Of a stretch of DNA of 64,000 nucleotides, positions 52,804 to 60,530 are shown one piece after another. Position numbers and translations under genes: made by a program. The DNA is from Candidatus Methanomethylophilaceae archaeon (GTDB taxonomy: Archaea > Thermoplasmatota > Thermoplasmata > Methanomassiliicoccales > Methanomethylophilaceae), in the NCBI GenBank assembly GCA_944322255.1, contig CALUOK010000001.1:106538-170537 (forward strand), in the 5' to 3' direction. Below the pieces are notes generated by a model. That model did no database searches, was not told where the DNA came from, and worked only from the letters and a program-made list of their open reading frames with translations. Within the stretch, counting starts at the first letter, position 1, and each line of letters starts with the position of its first letter.

Positions 52804-52958
52804 GGTCCCTGCCTCCATGCCGGGATGAACTGCATGCAGCAGCGCGTCGGGGGAATCTCGCTCTCTGTGAAGCATTCGCAGTTGCATTCTCCGCAGGCAT
52901 CACAGCGGTACTTGCGGAGCATCGATCTGTGCATTGATTCGGCACCATGTATGCTCAT
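52800..52958 (-). CDS. Small cysteine-rich protein
   Basis: 52 residues: KYRCDACGECNCECFTESEIPPTRCC. The stop overlaps the Lar-like start (ATGA). Typical of small phage zinc proteins; function unknown. Confidence 0.6.
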   Translation of the reverse strand: MSIHGAESMHRSMLRKYRCDACGECNCECFTESEIPPTRCCMQFIPAWRQGP

Positions 52959-52990
52959 TCTATCATCCTCTGGAAAAATCGGAAGGGGTT

Positions 52991-53722
52991 TCAGGCGGGG
53001 ACCTCCTTCGAGCGTCTGATGCTCTGCTGTGTCCTGCGCTTGTAATATGTGGTCTGGAACTCGTCCGACATGCGGGCGGTGGTCTTCAGGCGAGGGGTGA
53101 TGCCGATGCGCTTCGAGAGCTCGAAGACGGTGTCCATCTCCGGTATGTAGGGGGAGATCACCTCGAAGCGGTACGGAAGATCGGCGATGGGATAGAGCTC
53201 CTCGCCGGTGCATCCTGCGTGCAGGCATGCGATGAGGAAGTGCTCGGGGTCGTTCTCCGGATCGTACCTCCATACGTCGCGGGGATGGCACTCGGAATCG
53301 GGGATTATGATCTCGCTCCACAGCCTGCCGTCCTCGGTCTCGATCATGAGCTCGTCACCGTCGATGTAGGCGGAGCTGATGCGGAGCTTGAGCTCGGATT
53401 CCGGTGTCGGCTTTCCGTCCACGACTTCGTACCGGTTGGGGCGGATGAAGTCGGCGGCCACCCCGTCCAGGCGGATAAGCTTCTCGATCTTCCCGCACCC
53501 TCTGCACTGGAAGTGCATGACGTCCCATCCGTCGCACCTGTGGCGTCCCCTGCATCCCATCATCCTCGGCCAGATTCCCATGCCGGAGGGCATGGCGTTC
53601 AGGTCGTGCACGACGGCCTCCGCGTTGGAGCGGTAGATCCACCCGCGGCCGTCGTGCTCGTGCATCCACGAGGTGCACGGGATGGCACGGGGGCGGAAGT
53701 CGAGGAGCGTGAGCTGTCTCAC
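52991..53722 (-). CDS. Unknown early protein with zinc knuckle
   Basis: 243 residues. A CDGWDVMHFQCRGCGKIEKLIRLDG segment and a later HPRDVWRYDPENDPEHFLIACLHAGCTGEEL suggest metal binding. No family recognised. Coupled to the preceding 67-residue gene. Confidence 0.6.
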   Translation of the reverse strand: MRQLTLLDFRPRAIPCTSWMHEHDGRGWIYRSNAEAVVHDLNAMPSGMGIWPRMMGCRGRHRCDGWDVMHFQCRGCGKIEKLIRLDGVAADFIRPNRYEVVDGKPTPESELKLRISSAYIDGDELMIETEDGRLWSEIIIPDSECHPRDVWRYDPENDPEHFLIACLHAGCTGEELYPIADLPYRFEVISPYIPEMDTVFELSKRIGITPRLKTTARMSDEFQTTYYKRRTQQSIRRSKEVPA

Positions 53723-53922
53723 TCTATCGCCCCCATGCGTTCCGGAGCCGACTGCATCAGCTCACGGATGCTCATTCCGCGGATGTGCTCCTGGATGTAC
53801 TCCAGCTTGAATCCTATCGGCATGGCCGGCATGCTGTTGAACATCTCGGCGACCAGGCTCCTGGCCTCATCGGCTGTCACCTGCCTCCACCCGCCCTCGG
53901 ACACTCTTACCTCGATGCCCAT
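53719..53922 (-). CDS. Small early protein
   Basis: 67 residues, helical (ADEARSLVAEMFNSMPAMPIGFKLEYIQEHI). No family recognised. It overlaps both neighbours. Confidence 0.5.
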   Translation of the reverse strand: MGIEVRVSEGGWRQVTADEARSLVAEMFNSMPAMPIGFKLEYIQEHIRGMSIRELMQSAPERMGAIE

Positions 53923-54073
53923 GGTCCCGCTCCTTGTGCTGGTCGCACATCTTGCAGCGAATCTCGTAGGCGGTCCCGCCCAGGAGGTCGCAGGTCCCCA
54001 GGATCTTTCCAGCGTCCCCTATCCACCCGGTCACCTCGGTGACCCTCAACCAGCGGCAGGCTGGTTCAGGCAT
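53867..54073 (-). CDS. Small early protein with CxxC
   Basis: 68 residues, including ILGTCDLLGGTAYEIRCKMCDQHKERDHG, a Com-like zinc pattern. Its last 56 bases overlap the next gene, and the tail there looks like shadow sequence. Confidence 0.45.
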   Translation of the reverse strand: MPEPACRWLRVTEVTGWIGDAGKILGTCDLLGGTAYEIRCKMCDQHKERDHGHRGKSVRGRVEAGDSR

Positions 54074-54284
54074 AGCGACCCCTCCTGTACCACAGTGCGC
54101 CCTTGTTCCCTCTCCTCGGCCCGTGGGCCACGAGGCCCTGGTAGCGGAGGGAGATCATCGCGTACCTGGCGCGGTCGTATCTGACGCCGGATACACGGGA
54201 GATCGCGCGGAGCGTCATCGGCCTCTCGAGGTCCCATAGGATCCTCTCGACCTCCTCCGCGGTCGGATACCTGCGGCTCATCAT
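54066..54284 (-). CDS. Winged-helix early protein
   Basis: 72 residues: TAEEVERILWDLERPMTLRAISRVSGVRYDRARYAMISLRYQGLVA, a short winged helix. Two adjacent ATG codons; the first overlaps the preceding stop. Confidence 0.6.
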   Translation of the reverse strand: MMSRRYPTAEEVERILWDLERPMTLRAISRVSGVRYDRARYAMISLRYQGLVAHGPRRGNKGALWYRRGRYA

Positions 54285-54517
54285 GGGGATTCCTCCCTCA
54301 CCATCGCCTTGGTCCCGCAGAACGGGCAGTAGAACATCACGAGGCCGCGGCTGCCGTCCAGACGCAGCTTGGCGCAGGGAATCTTCTTCGGCGAGCTCTT
54401 GACGGTCATGTCCCCGCGGTAGATGACCCCGGCGATGATGGCACGGTGGAGGGTACCGCAGCAGGGCTCTATCTCGGTCTTGGTGACGACCATCTTCCCG
54501 TCGTAGGTGCAGGTCAT
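54281..54517 (-). CDS. Small early protein with zinc ligands
   Basis: 78 residues with EPCCGTLHRAI and a C-terminal VMFYCPFCGTKAM. Probably a zinc-binding domain. Overlaps neighbours by ATGA. Confidence 0.55.
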   Translation of the reverse strand: MTCTYDGKMVVTKTEIEPCCGTLHRAIIAGVIYRGDMTVKSSPKKIPCAKLRLDGSRGLVMFYCPFCGTKAMVREESP

Positions 54518-54762
54518 TCCGAGCCCTCCTTCTTCTTGGGCTTCGGAGCCTTCGCCTTCGGCCCGGGCATAAGCTTGTACTCCGTCTTGATGGACAGGTC
54601 GATCTGCAGCATGCCGTCACGGATCAGCATCTTGAGGGCCGTGCGGACGGCTTCGGGGTCGTCGTCCTTGAGCTTCGCGCAGATCTCCGGTTCGGACAGG
54701 GAGCCGTTCCTGAACAGCCCCATGATGTCGTCGGCGATCTCTGATAGGAAGCGACCGTTCAT
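54514..54762 (-). CDS. Winged-helix early protein with basic tail
   Basis: 82 residues: IADDIMGLFRNGSLSEPEICAKLKDDDPEAVRTALKMLIRDGMLQ is a winged helix, followed by a Lys/Pro-rich tail (PGPKAKAPKPKKKEG) that suits DNA binding. Confidence 0.6.
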   Translation of the reverse strand: MNGRFLSEIADDIMGLFRNGSLSEPEICAKLKDDDPEAVRTALKMLIRDGMLQIDLSIKTEYKLMPGPKAKAPKPKKKEGSE

Positions 54763-55157
54763 GGCATCGCCTCCTGCAGGAATAGGTCGCAGCCGTCCTC
54801 GTCGACCAGCGGGCCCCACATGGGGCATAGACCGTCGTTGGCGTCCTCGACGTCGCTGTCGGTCATCTCGTCTATGACGCTGCACTCCTCGTAGGTGAGG
54901 GTGCCCTGTCCGCATGCCCTGGGATCGGGGTCCTCGTAGTGGACGCACATGTGGCAGCATGTGTCGCAGACATGGGGGACCAGCCTCCACCGGACGGTAT
55001 GCCCCTTGGCCCTCTCGCATCCCTCGATCCATCCCTCCTCCTTGAGTGCGCGGATCGTTCCGCACAGGGATGCTCCGGGCGGCACGTGGACCCTGGCGGA
55101 GAGCTGCCTCTCGGTGAGCGGCCCCTCCTTCAGGAGTTCGAGGATCTGTCTCCTCAT
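54759..55157 (-). CDS. Winged-helix protein with cysteine-rich C-terminus
   Basis: 132 residues. Winged helix (ILELLKEGPLTERQLSARVHVPPGASLCGTIRALKEEGWI), then a Cys/His-rich end (CDTCCHMCVHYEDPDPRACG...LCPMWG) that probably binds metal. Similar N-termini in several neighbours suggest duplication. Confidence 0.6.
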   Translation of the reverse strand: MRRQILELLKEGPLTERQLSARVHVPPGASLCGTIRALKEEGWIEGCERAKGHTVRWRLVPHVCDTCCHMCVHYEDPDPRACGQGTLTYEECSVIDEMTDSDVEDANDGLCPMWGPLVDEDGCDLFLQEAMP

Positions 55158-55408
55158 ATCGCTCCCTCCCCGAAGAGGTAGGCCATGCCCTCCATGACGC
55201 CGATCTGCTGACGGACGCGCTCCTGGCTCTCGGCCAGGATGCGGTCGAGGTTCCCGAGGACGCCGATGGCCATCCCGGAGTAGAACGCGATGCTCCCGGA
55301 GAGCGGGGCGTGCTCGGCGTTCAGATCGTCCTGAAACAGCGTCTTTCCGATCTCCGCCAGGTCGGTGCGGTACTTGTCCAGCATCTCGATGGTCGTGTAG
55401 GGATCCAT
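55154..55408 (-). CDS. Small early protein
   Basis: 84 residues, helical (MLDKYRTDLAEIGKTLFQDDLNAEHAPL). No family recognised. Confidence 0.5.
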   Translation of the reverse strand: MDPYTTIEMLDKYRTDLAEIGKTLFQDDLNAEHAPLSGSIAFYSGMAIGVLGNLDRILAESQERVRQQIGVMEGMAYLFGEGAI

Positions 55409-55794
55409 CAGACCACCAGCCTGATTGCCGGCATGCCCAACACGGTCATCCCGTTAGACTGCCAGAAGGCTTCGACACCCGCACTTTCGATGATCTCCCC
55501 GTACAGCTTCACCGTGTCCTTCCACGCGGTCATCGCGTCCTCGTAGGTGATTTCGGTGACCTCGAGCTGCGTGTCCATCCAGTTTATCCCCTCCGGATCG
55601 ACCCATGCGGACACGTTGTTGATGATGTCCAGGTATTCTCTGGCCGTCAGGCTTTCCAGAGACACGTAGTTCAGGTTAACCCAGAACACTCCATTCGCAC
55701 TCTCGAAGTCGAGTTCCGGGTCCACCGCTGCGGTGATCTTCTCGGCGGGTATCTCTCCGAGAATCTCCGCCGCGATCATCGGCGAGATTATCAT
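55408..55794 (-). CDS. Small early protein
   Basis: 128 residues, acidic (MIISPMIAAEILGEIPAEKITAAVDPELDFE...). No family recognised. Coupled by overlap on both sides. Confidence 0.5.
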   Translation of the reverse strand: MIISPMIAAEILGEIPAEKITAAVDPELDFESANGVFWVNLNYVSLESLTAREYLDIINNVSAWVDPEGINWMDTQLEVTEITYEDAMTAWKDTVKLYGEIIESAGVEAFWQSNGMTVLGMPAIRLVV

Positions 55795-56000
55795 CTGACC
55801 GCCTCCCACAGGATGCAGCGGGTCTCCGGGTCCGTACCCACGCGCCTGATCTGCCCGAAGCGTTCCATCGAGCGCAGACGCTTGTTGATGTTCACGGACT
55901 GGGTGCGGTCGGCTGGGATCCCCATGGCCTTGAACATCTCCCTGTTGGTCATGGGCTGGGAGCTCGCCTGGATGACCTTCAGGATCTCTCCCTGGTTCAC
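55791..56000 (-). CDS. Winged-helix early protein, GTG start
   Basis: 69 residues. The GTG overlaps the previous stop (GTGA). QGEILKVIQASSQPMTNREMFKAMGIPADRTQSVNINKRLRSMERFGQI is a winged helix. Confidence 0.6.
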   Translation of the reverse strand: MNQGEILKVIQASSQPMTNREMFKAMGIPADRTQSVNINKRLRSMERFGQIRRVGTDPETRCILWEAVR

Positions 56001-56389
56001 AGCTGGCACCCCCAGGGAACGATGGTGAAGTGCGGCCTCGTGTGGTACAGCCCAGATGCACTCTCGAGGAGACCTTTCGCGGCTTCCACGAGGGTCTTCT
56101 GGGCGATGTCGTTCCTGGCCTCCATCCAGTCGGCGACGTCCCACAGACGCCTGCCGATCTCGTCCAGCGAGTTCATCATCGCCTTCTCCGGATCGGTCTC
56201 CGGCTTCTCCGGGGCCAGTGCCATCTCCAGCTTCTCGCACAGCTCTCCGGCGACATGCTTGGGGAGGGTGATGTTCCGTCCATAATCGCAATAGGGAGAG
56301 GTCTCGCTGATACCTGTCGGCCAGAATACCAGGCTGATCTCGCCTGTGCTCTCCTGGGGCACCACGTCGACGCGGGTGTAGACCGTCAT
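55997..56389 (-). CDS. Early protein of unknown function
   Basis: 130 residues: strand-rich start with YGRNITLPKHVAGELCEKLEMAL, then long helices (SLDEIGRRLWDVADWMEARNDIAQKTLVEAA). No family recognised. Confidence 0.5.
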   Translation of the reverse strand: MTVYTRVDVVPQESTGEISLVFWPTGISETSPYCDYGRNITLPKHVAGELCEKLEMALAPEKPETDPEKAMMNSLDEIGRRLWDVADWMEARNDIAQKTLVEAAKGLLESASGLYHTRPHFTIVPWGCQL

Positions 56390-56886
56390 TCGTCCACCTC
56401 CGCCGTGTCATCGAGCATGTAGATGGCTTCGCATGCCATCTCCCCTCTGTGGGAGAGGCGGAGCTTGATCATGTTGTGCTTCCGGATCGTGTCGTCGACG
56501 TCGATGTACCCCCAATCTATGAGGCCGTTGAGGACCAGGAAGCACATCTTCTCGTTGCGCCCACGCGCCACGGTTTTGATCGCCTCGGACTTGGTGCAGT
56601 CGGGATGCTCATGGATGTGAGCTATGAGCTCCATGCTGTACTCGGAGCTGAAGATCCTGGAGGGATTCGGTCTCTGCGCATCAGTGATGCCGATTCCCGA
56701 TGCCTTGAGGATCTCGCTGCGCTCCTTGAGGGTCAGGGACCTCTCGAGACGCGCTGTCTCGAGCCTGGCGGGGATGACCGCCAGGATGTTGCATCTGTCG
56801 CAGCATCCCTCGCCCGGATAAGGGGCGGGGTTGTTGCCGTGCCCCTGGAACGTCTGCCCGCAGATCGAGCAGGTGTACGCGGTCAC
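56386..56886 (-). CDS. Zinc finger plus winged-helix early protein
   Basis: 166 residues. N-terminal zinc ribbon (YTCSICGQTFQGHG...GCCDRCNIL) and a C-terminal winged helix (MELIAHIHEHPDCTKSEAIKTVARGRNEKMCFLVLNGLIDWGYI). Likely a DNA-binding regulator. Confidence 0.6.
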   Translation of the reverse strand: MTAYTCSICGQTFQGHGNNPAPYPGEGCCDRCNILAVIPARLETARLERSLTLKERSEILKASGIGITDAQRPNPSRIFSSEYSMELIAHIHEHPDCTKSEAIKTVARGRNEKMCFLVLNGLIDWGYIDVDDTIRKHNMIKLRLSHRGEMACEAIYMLDDTAEVDE

Positions 56887-57074
56887 TCGCCCACCTCCCT
56901 GTGCTTCGAGGCGTAACCCGCCGCCTCGGTCAGTCCGTGGGCGATGGTGCGGGCCTCGTCCGGTGTGATCATAACTTCGCGGTCGTTCTCCGGATCCTCC
57001 TTGTCGATGATGGACAGGAGCACCAGGTGGTTGACCGATGCCACGAAGATGGTGGCGTGGGGGATCATGCTCAT
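56883..57074 (-). CDS. Small early protein
   Basis: 63 residues (ATIFVASVNHLVLLSIID...VMITPDEARTIAHGLTEAAGYA). No family recognised. Confidence 0.5.
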   Translation of the reverse strand: MSMIPHATIFVASVNHLVLLSIIDKEDPENDREVMITPDEARTIAHGLTEAAGYASKHREVGE

Positions 57075-57247
57075 GCCGTCACCCCCTGGTGCTGGTTCCT
57101 GCGACGGCCCACGATGGCGTACTCGTCGCCGTCCATGAAGATCTCGTACTCCGGGTACTCCTCCTGCAGTCTGGCGATCTCCCCCATCATCTGCGACAGC
57201 GTGAGTTCACAGGTGCGGATGTCGATGAACACCCTGTCCGGCTCCAT
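57071..57247 (-). CDS. Small early protein
   Basis: 58 residues: RVFIDIRTCELTLSQMMGEIARLQEEYPEYEIFMDGDEYAIVGRR. Stop and start overlap the neighbours by ATGA, which supports it although it is short. Confidence 0.5.
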   Translation of the reverse strand: MEPDRVFIDIRTCELTLSQMMGEIARLQEEYPEYEIFMDGDEYAIVGRRRNQHQGVTA

Positions 57248-57441
57248 CAGGCATCCCTCCCCACGACCTCGCTGATGAACATGTCGAGCAGCACGCAGTC
57301 GGCGGTGTTCATGAGGAAGCTCTCGGTGTGTTCGCTCTCGTGGTTGATGACCTCAACGATCACGCTGTCGTCGCACGACGTCATGGTCATCTCGATTGTG
57401 TCATCCTCGAGACCGAAACGTGCCACCTTGTCGGGCTTCAT
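57247..57441 (-). CDS. Small early protein
   Basis: 64 residues, acidic (MKPDKVARFGLEDDTIEMTMTS...). No family recognised. Start overlaps the preceding stop. Confidence 0.5.
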   Translation of the reverse strand: MKPDKVARFGLEDDTIEMTMTSCDDSVIVEVINHESEHTESFLMNTADCVLLDMFISEVVGRDA

Positions 57442-57695
57442 CAATCCCACCCCCTGCATCCGCAGTAGTAGCGGTCGAAAGGCTGCTCCGGACGGTGCTC
57501 GAAGAAGGGGAGCTCCCATCTGCTGTCGGTCTCCCTGCTGCAGTCGCTGCATCTCGCTCTCCTGCCTTCGAGACCCTCCTTTCCGGAGACCTGGCGCAGG
57601 GGCGTGGTGCATCCGCATATCGCGCACGCCGGCCCGCCCTTGCAGGTGGCGTTGCTGGCGTGTCCGCACGCCATCATGAAAATCGTGCGGCTCAT
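57441..57695 (-). CDS. Cysteine-rich zinc protein
   Basis: 84 residues with four cysteine pairs: ACGHASNATC, ACAICGCTTPL, ARCSDC and YYCGCRGW. Probably binds two zinc ions. Function unknown. Confidence 0.55.
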   Translation of the reverse strand: MSRTIFMMACGHASNATCKGGPACAICGCTTPLRQVSGKEGLEGRRARCSDCSRETDSRWELPFFEHRPEQPFDRYYCGCRGWD

Positions 57696-57826
57696 ATCCT
57701 CCCCTCCAGTCTCGCGGTCACAGCATTGCGGATGACCTCGGAGCGGGTCATCTCATGGTCCGCTGCGAACCTGTCCAGGAGCGCGAGCTCCAGGGGGGTC
57801 AGCCTGACGGTGATCTTGCGGTCCAT
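57692..57826 (-). CDS. Ribbon-helix-helix regulator
   Basis: 44 residues: KITVRLTPLELALLDRFAADHEMTRSEVIRNAV, a complete CopG/Arc-type fold (strand, two helices with 'RSEVIR'). Likely a repressor or regulator of the early genes. Confidence 0.75.
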   Translation of the reverse strand: MDRKITVRLTPLELALLDRFAADHEMTRSEVIRNAVTARLEGRI

Positions 57827-58257
57827 CAGATCCCCTCCTTGCGGACGAGGATGTACTGCGGCTTGACCATGTGCTCGACGGAGATCCTCTCCATCATGTC
57901 CTTGCGCTGGTCGGCGTCGTCGTACAACCAGTCGAGGTCCGTCTTGGTGAGCTTGGGCCTCCACTTCTTGAGCTGCTCCTCGTAGAGGCGGGCGTATGCC
58001 TGCGGATCCTCGACGGCCAGCATCTCCACGTCCGGAGACCTGCTGGTTCCGGAGGCGTACCTGACCTGCAGCTTCCACTCGTCGGTGTCGGTGTCATCTG
58101 CCTCACGGGCGAGCCTGCAGCATTCGTCGTGGAGAGCCTTCACCCTCTCGAGCTCGGCCTCCACCTGCTCGCGGTATCCGCGGAGAATCACTGCCCTGTC
58201 TATGGGGCGGATCTCCTCCCACCCCTTGATCTCGTCAGGGGAGTAGAGGTTGGTCAC
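57826..58257 (-). CDS. Early protein, GTG start
   Basis: 143 residues from the GTG overlapping the ERF stop (GTGA). Helical with EIRPIDRAVILRGYREQVEAELERVKALHDECCRLA. No family recognised; position beside ERF suggests a recombination accessory. Confidence 0.55.
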   Translation of the reverse strand: MTNLYSPDEIKGWEEIRPIDRAVILRGYREQVEAELERVKALHDECCRLAREADDTDTDEWKLQVRYASGTSRSPDVEMLAVEDPQAYARLYEEQLKKWRPKLTKTDLDWLYDDADQRKDMMERISVEHMVKPQYILVRKEGI

Positions 58258-59207
58258 TGTACCGCCCCCATGTCCTTCAGGATGGTGTAGAGCTCCACCT
58301 TCTCGTCGTATGACAGGTCGTAGGAGCTCATCGCCCCGTGGCTCTGCTTGAATCCCTTGACGGTCTCCTTGTACGCGGGCATCGCCCCGCACACGTCGAT
58401 GAAGGAGGCCATCTCCTGCTCGGTGGGGATGATTGTTCCGGAGATCTCCGCGTTCTTGATCTCCTCCCCGGATCTGAACTCGGAAGAGGCGGACTTCCCC
58501 TCCTTCTCCTCGATGTCGCAGACACACTGGTAGACGTCCAGGATGGGCCACTGGGTGAGGTCCTTGCCGTGCTTGTCTATGTAAGCCTTGACCGTGGGTG
58601 TCTCGAGGTTGGCGAGGATGATCCTGTGCTTCTCGTCCTCGTCTGCCTTCCCTCTCTCGGCGGCGGCATGCGCCCTCTCGGATTCGGCTCTCTTGGCTGC
58701 GAGGAACTGCTCGAACTCCTCATTCGAGTAGGAATCGTTGTCCTCTCCCTTCTCTCCGATGTCGAAGGCTGCCTTGTAGAAGTTCTTGATGAAGGCGGAT
58801 TCGAGCTTCCCGAAGCCCTTGTCCCCAGTGTCCATCGCCTCTCCGACGACCTCCCATTCCATGATGTCGTCGGGGTTGTCCACGTTGATCAGATGGAACT
58901 TGGCCTCGCCGTAGTAACGGAACGTCTTTCCGACTTCCACCCCGTTCTTGTCCTTCCTGATCTCCGCCTCGCGGGTGTAGTCCATCTGGCTGGGGCCACG
59001 GTGGACGATGCGGGCAGCGATGCACGCCTTGCGGACACCTGCACGCATGGCGTCTATGGGCACGGACTTGTACTGGGGGTTGCTCTGGTCCTTGATCCAG
59101 GGCATGGAATCAATCACCTGGCATGCGATGAGGTGCCGCTGGTAGACGTTGAGGGAGGTGTCGGGCATGTGTGTGTCTCTCTCCCCCGTCTGCTCGGAGC
59201 CGGTCAC
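58254..59207 (-). CDS. ERF-family single-strand annealing recombinase
   Basis: 317 residues from a GTG overlapping the previous stop; an ATG at 59168 gives 304. The segment YYGEAKFHLINVDNPDDIMEWEVVGEAMDTGDKGFGKLESAFIKNFYKAAFDIG matches the ERF core (GE..D.GDK...KA...A.K). The C-terminal part is acidic and helical, as usual. It would anneal viral DNA ends during replication, perhaps with the RecB/Cas4-like nuclease at 24923. Confidence 0.7.
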   Translation of the reverse strand: MTGSEQTGERDTHMPDTSLNVYQRHLIACQVIDSMPWIKDQSNPQYKSVPIDAMRAGVRKACIAARIVHRGPSQMDYTREAEIRKDKNGVEVGKTFRYYGEAKFHLINVDNPDDIMEWEVVGEAMDTGDKGFGKLESAFIKNFYKAAFDIGEKGEDNDSYSNEEFEQFLAAKRAESERAHAAAERGKADEDEKHRIILANLETPTVKAYIDKHGKDLTQWPILDVYQCVCDIEEKEGKSASSEFRSGEEIKNAEISGTIIPTEQEMASFIDVCGAMPAYKETVKGFKQSHGAMSSYDLSYDEKVELYTILKDMGAVQ

Positions 59208-59476
59208 TGTACCGCCTCCCTGCCCTTGTCGGTGACCTGCCACATGCGGACACCGCCGCGCACTCCCTGCTTGCCGATCTCCTCCAGGTAGCCGTCGCGG
59301 ATCATCGCGGCATAGAGCGCGTGGATCTGCTCGTTCTCCATGTAGGGGTGTCCGCACTTCGGCGAGATGTGGTTCTTGTAGCTGCTGACCTTGAGAATCC
59401 CCTTGTTCTTCTTCACCGCGAAGGTGAGGGTGTCCGTCCAGATCTGCGGGATGACGGTCTCGACGTCGGCTGCCAT
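59204..59476 (-). CDS. Winged-helix-like early protein
   Basis: 90 residues: a basic N-terminal part, then MENEQIHALYAAMIRDGYLEEIG and RMWQVTDKGREAVQ, the end of a winged helix. Overlaps neighbours by one to four bases. Confidence 0.55.
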   Translation of the reverse strand: MAADVETVIPQIWTDTLTFAVKKNKGILKVSSYKNHISPKCGHPYMENEQIHALYAAMIRDGYLEEIGKQGVRGGVRMWQVTDKGREAVQ

Positions 59477-59850
59477 CAGGCCACCTCCTCGATGTGTGTG
59501 TGTCTCTCACCCCAGGGGTTGACGCCGTACCCCACCGGCTCCCTTCCGGTGTCGATGAGGAGCTTCTTCGCGGATTCCGTGCCCATGTAGGGCATCAGGG
59601 ACCAGATGTCCAGAGCGGAATCCGTGTACCTCTTTCCGGTCTCCCTGATTACGCCCTTGGCGATCAGGCTGTCCCACTTGGTCTTGATTGTGCGGTTGTC
59701 GACCAGGAGGTCGTGCCTCATCATGTCCTTGCGGAACCTCTCGAAGCTGTATCTCGCCTGGTTCTTGCCCTCGCCGAGCAGCGACACAAAAAGCTCGGTG
59801 CTGCCTTCCCAAATCTCGCGCATCACTTCTTCGTGCGTGATTCTTCTCAT
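59476..59850 (-). CDS. First early gene, winged-helix-like
   Basis: 124 residues from the ATG at 59850 (MRRITHEEV), preceded by AAGAGGGAA 8-16 bases upstream. RKDMMRHDLLVDNRTIKTKWDSLIAKGVIRE is a winged-helix pattern. Lying at the start of the leftward early operon and next to attR, it could be the control protein of the virus. The 60-base gap to attR shows no clear TATA box. Confidence 0.55.
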   Translation of the reverse strand: MRRITHEEVMREIWEGSTELFVSLLGEGKNQARYSFERFRKDMMRHDLLVDNRTIKTKWDSLIAKGVIRETGKRYTDSALDIWSLMPYMGTESAKKLLIDTGREPVGYGVNPWGERHTHIEEVA

Positions 59851-59904
59851 TTTCGTGTTCCCTCTTGTTTGTTGCAAGAGGCCAATCGAATGTCAGAATC
59901 CGCA

Positions 59905-59926
59905 GGAGCAATAGTACATCTGCTCC
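59905..59926. repeat. Right attachment site (attR)
   Basis: GGAGCA-ATAGTACATC-TGCTCC: 6-bp inverted arms around a 10-base spacer, as in tyrosine-recombinase core sites. Contains AGTACATCTGCTC (59913-59925), the partner of attL. To its right the sequence continues as in the G1 terminator. Confidence 0.6.
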
Positions 59927-60003
59927 CGCGTTGAGAGAGCGCAACTCACGGAAACCTGAAAAGCAAACGTGTTCCCGGAATTAAGGGGCCGGGAACACAC
60001 CTT
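59916..60003 (+). terminator. Displaced G2 terminator
   Basis: Copy of the G1 3' element in opposite orientation, as expected for the plus-strand G2 gene: ACATCTGCTCCCGCG..., then AACCTGAAAAGCAAAC, the TTCCCGG...CCGGGAA hairpin (about 59972-59995) and a pyrimidine tail. Only two or three bases differ from the G1 copy in about 85. Confidence 0.65.
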
Positions 60004-60034
60004 CCCTTTTCTTCCACGATTTCCACCGAGCGTC

Positions 60035-60144
60035 CGAGTGCGTGACGGACGGCGCCCGCGCCGATGCGGAGCATCGGCAGGGGCGGTGGCCGTCATGGGG
60101 TTCTCATGTCCGCCTTCCTGATCCTCGGTTCCAAGAAGGACTGA
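60035..60144 (+). pseudogene. Remnant of an adhesin C-terminal anchor
   Basis: Joining two frames gives CGASAGAVAVM and GVLMSAFLILGSKKD, which matches the CAAAAVVAALMAVFLI...YKKE anchor of adhesins 1-4. The upstream part of the gene is missing, and a frameshift lies near 60100. It directly precedes the regulator remnant, as in intact modules. Confidence 0.6.
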
Positions 60145-60146
60145 GC

Positions 60147-60424
60147 ATGGACCGCGACAGCCCGATAAGGGCCCTCTGCGACGCCCACGTCTTCCCCGTC
60201 ATCCTCTACCTGGACGAGAGCGGCCCCAGGACGAAGGCGGAGGTGTACGCGGCGTCGGCAGGAACGCCAACATGCCCGCCAAGCTCCAACGCCTGGAGGT
60301 CGCTGGCCTCCTGACAATGGAGCACCGCCCGGGGTGGAGGTCCACCCTGGTGGGGCTCACGGAGACCGGCGCCCGCGTGGCGCGGATCCTCCGGGAGATA
60401 GACGGCATGATGGCCGTCGCGTGA
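60147..60424 (+). pseudogene. Frameshifted winged-helix regulator
   Basis: MDRDSPIRALCDAHVFPVILYLDESGPRTKAEVYAA continues, after a one-base shift near 60258, as RNANMPAKLQRLEVAGLLTMEH...LVGLTETGARVARILREIDGMM. It is a clear paralogue of the regulators at 9566, 12384 and 60531. Together with the anchor remnant it marks a decayed module on the plus strand. Confidence 0.75.
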
Positions 60425-60438
60425 GGCCGAAACCCCTT

Positions 60439-60458
60439 ACCCCGGCGGACGCCGGGGT
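60439..60458. terminator. Perfect GC hairpin
   Basis: ACCCCGGCG-GA-CGCCGGGGT, 15 bases beyond the regulator remnant. Confidence 0.6.
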
Positions 60459-60488
60459 CTTCCCATCCATTCCATCGGTAGAACATGG

Positions 60489-60513
60489 CGGCACGGTACG
60501 AACCCCCGTGCCA
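60489..60513 (-). terminator. Conserved hairpin after regulator
   Basis: GGCACGG...CCGTGCC, with CCCCCGTGCCATGGGT as at 12350-12371, 18 bases beyond the stop of the regulator at 60531. Confidence 0.6.
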
Positions 60514-60530
60514 TGGGTAAGGTGTTTTCC

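Larger units (their letters stand above)
23691..59918. mobile_element. Integrated tailed virus (provirus), about 36.2 kb
   Basis: Bounded by the attL and attR cores. It begins with a tyrosine integrase and contains a full head-tail gene set (terminase, portal, protease, HK97-type capsid, connectors, tail tube, fibres), a PCNA-like clamp, an ERF recombinase, a ParB/methyltransferase pair and a DGR. Genes read leftward with many ATGA or GTGA overlaps. The set looks intact, with no obvious deletion among structural genes, so the element may still be active. Ends are good to a few bases by comparison of the G1 3' region with both edges. Confidence 0.85.

Noticed and set aside
14010..60003. 85-base inverted repeats 46 kb apart as ends of a giant transposon
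   Set aside because: They are better explained as terminators of divergent paralogues G1 and G2, the second displaced by the provirus.
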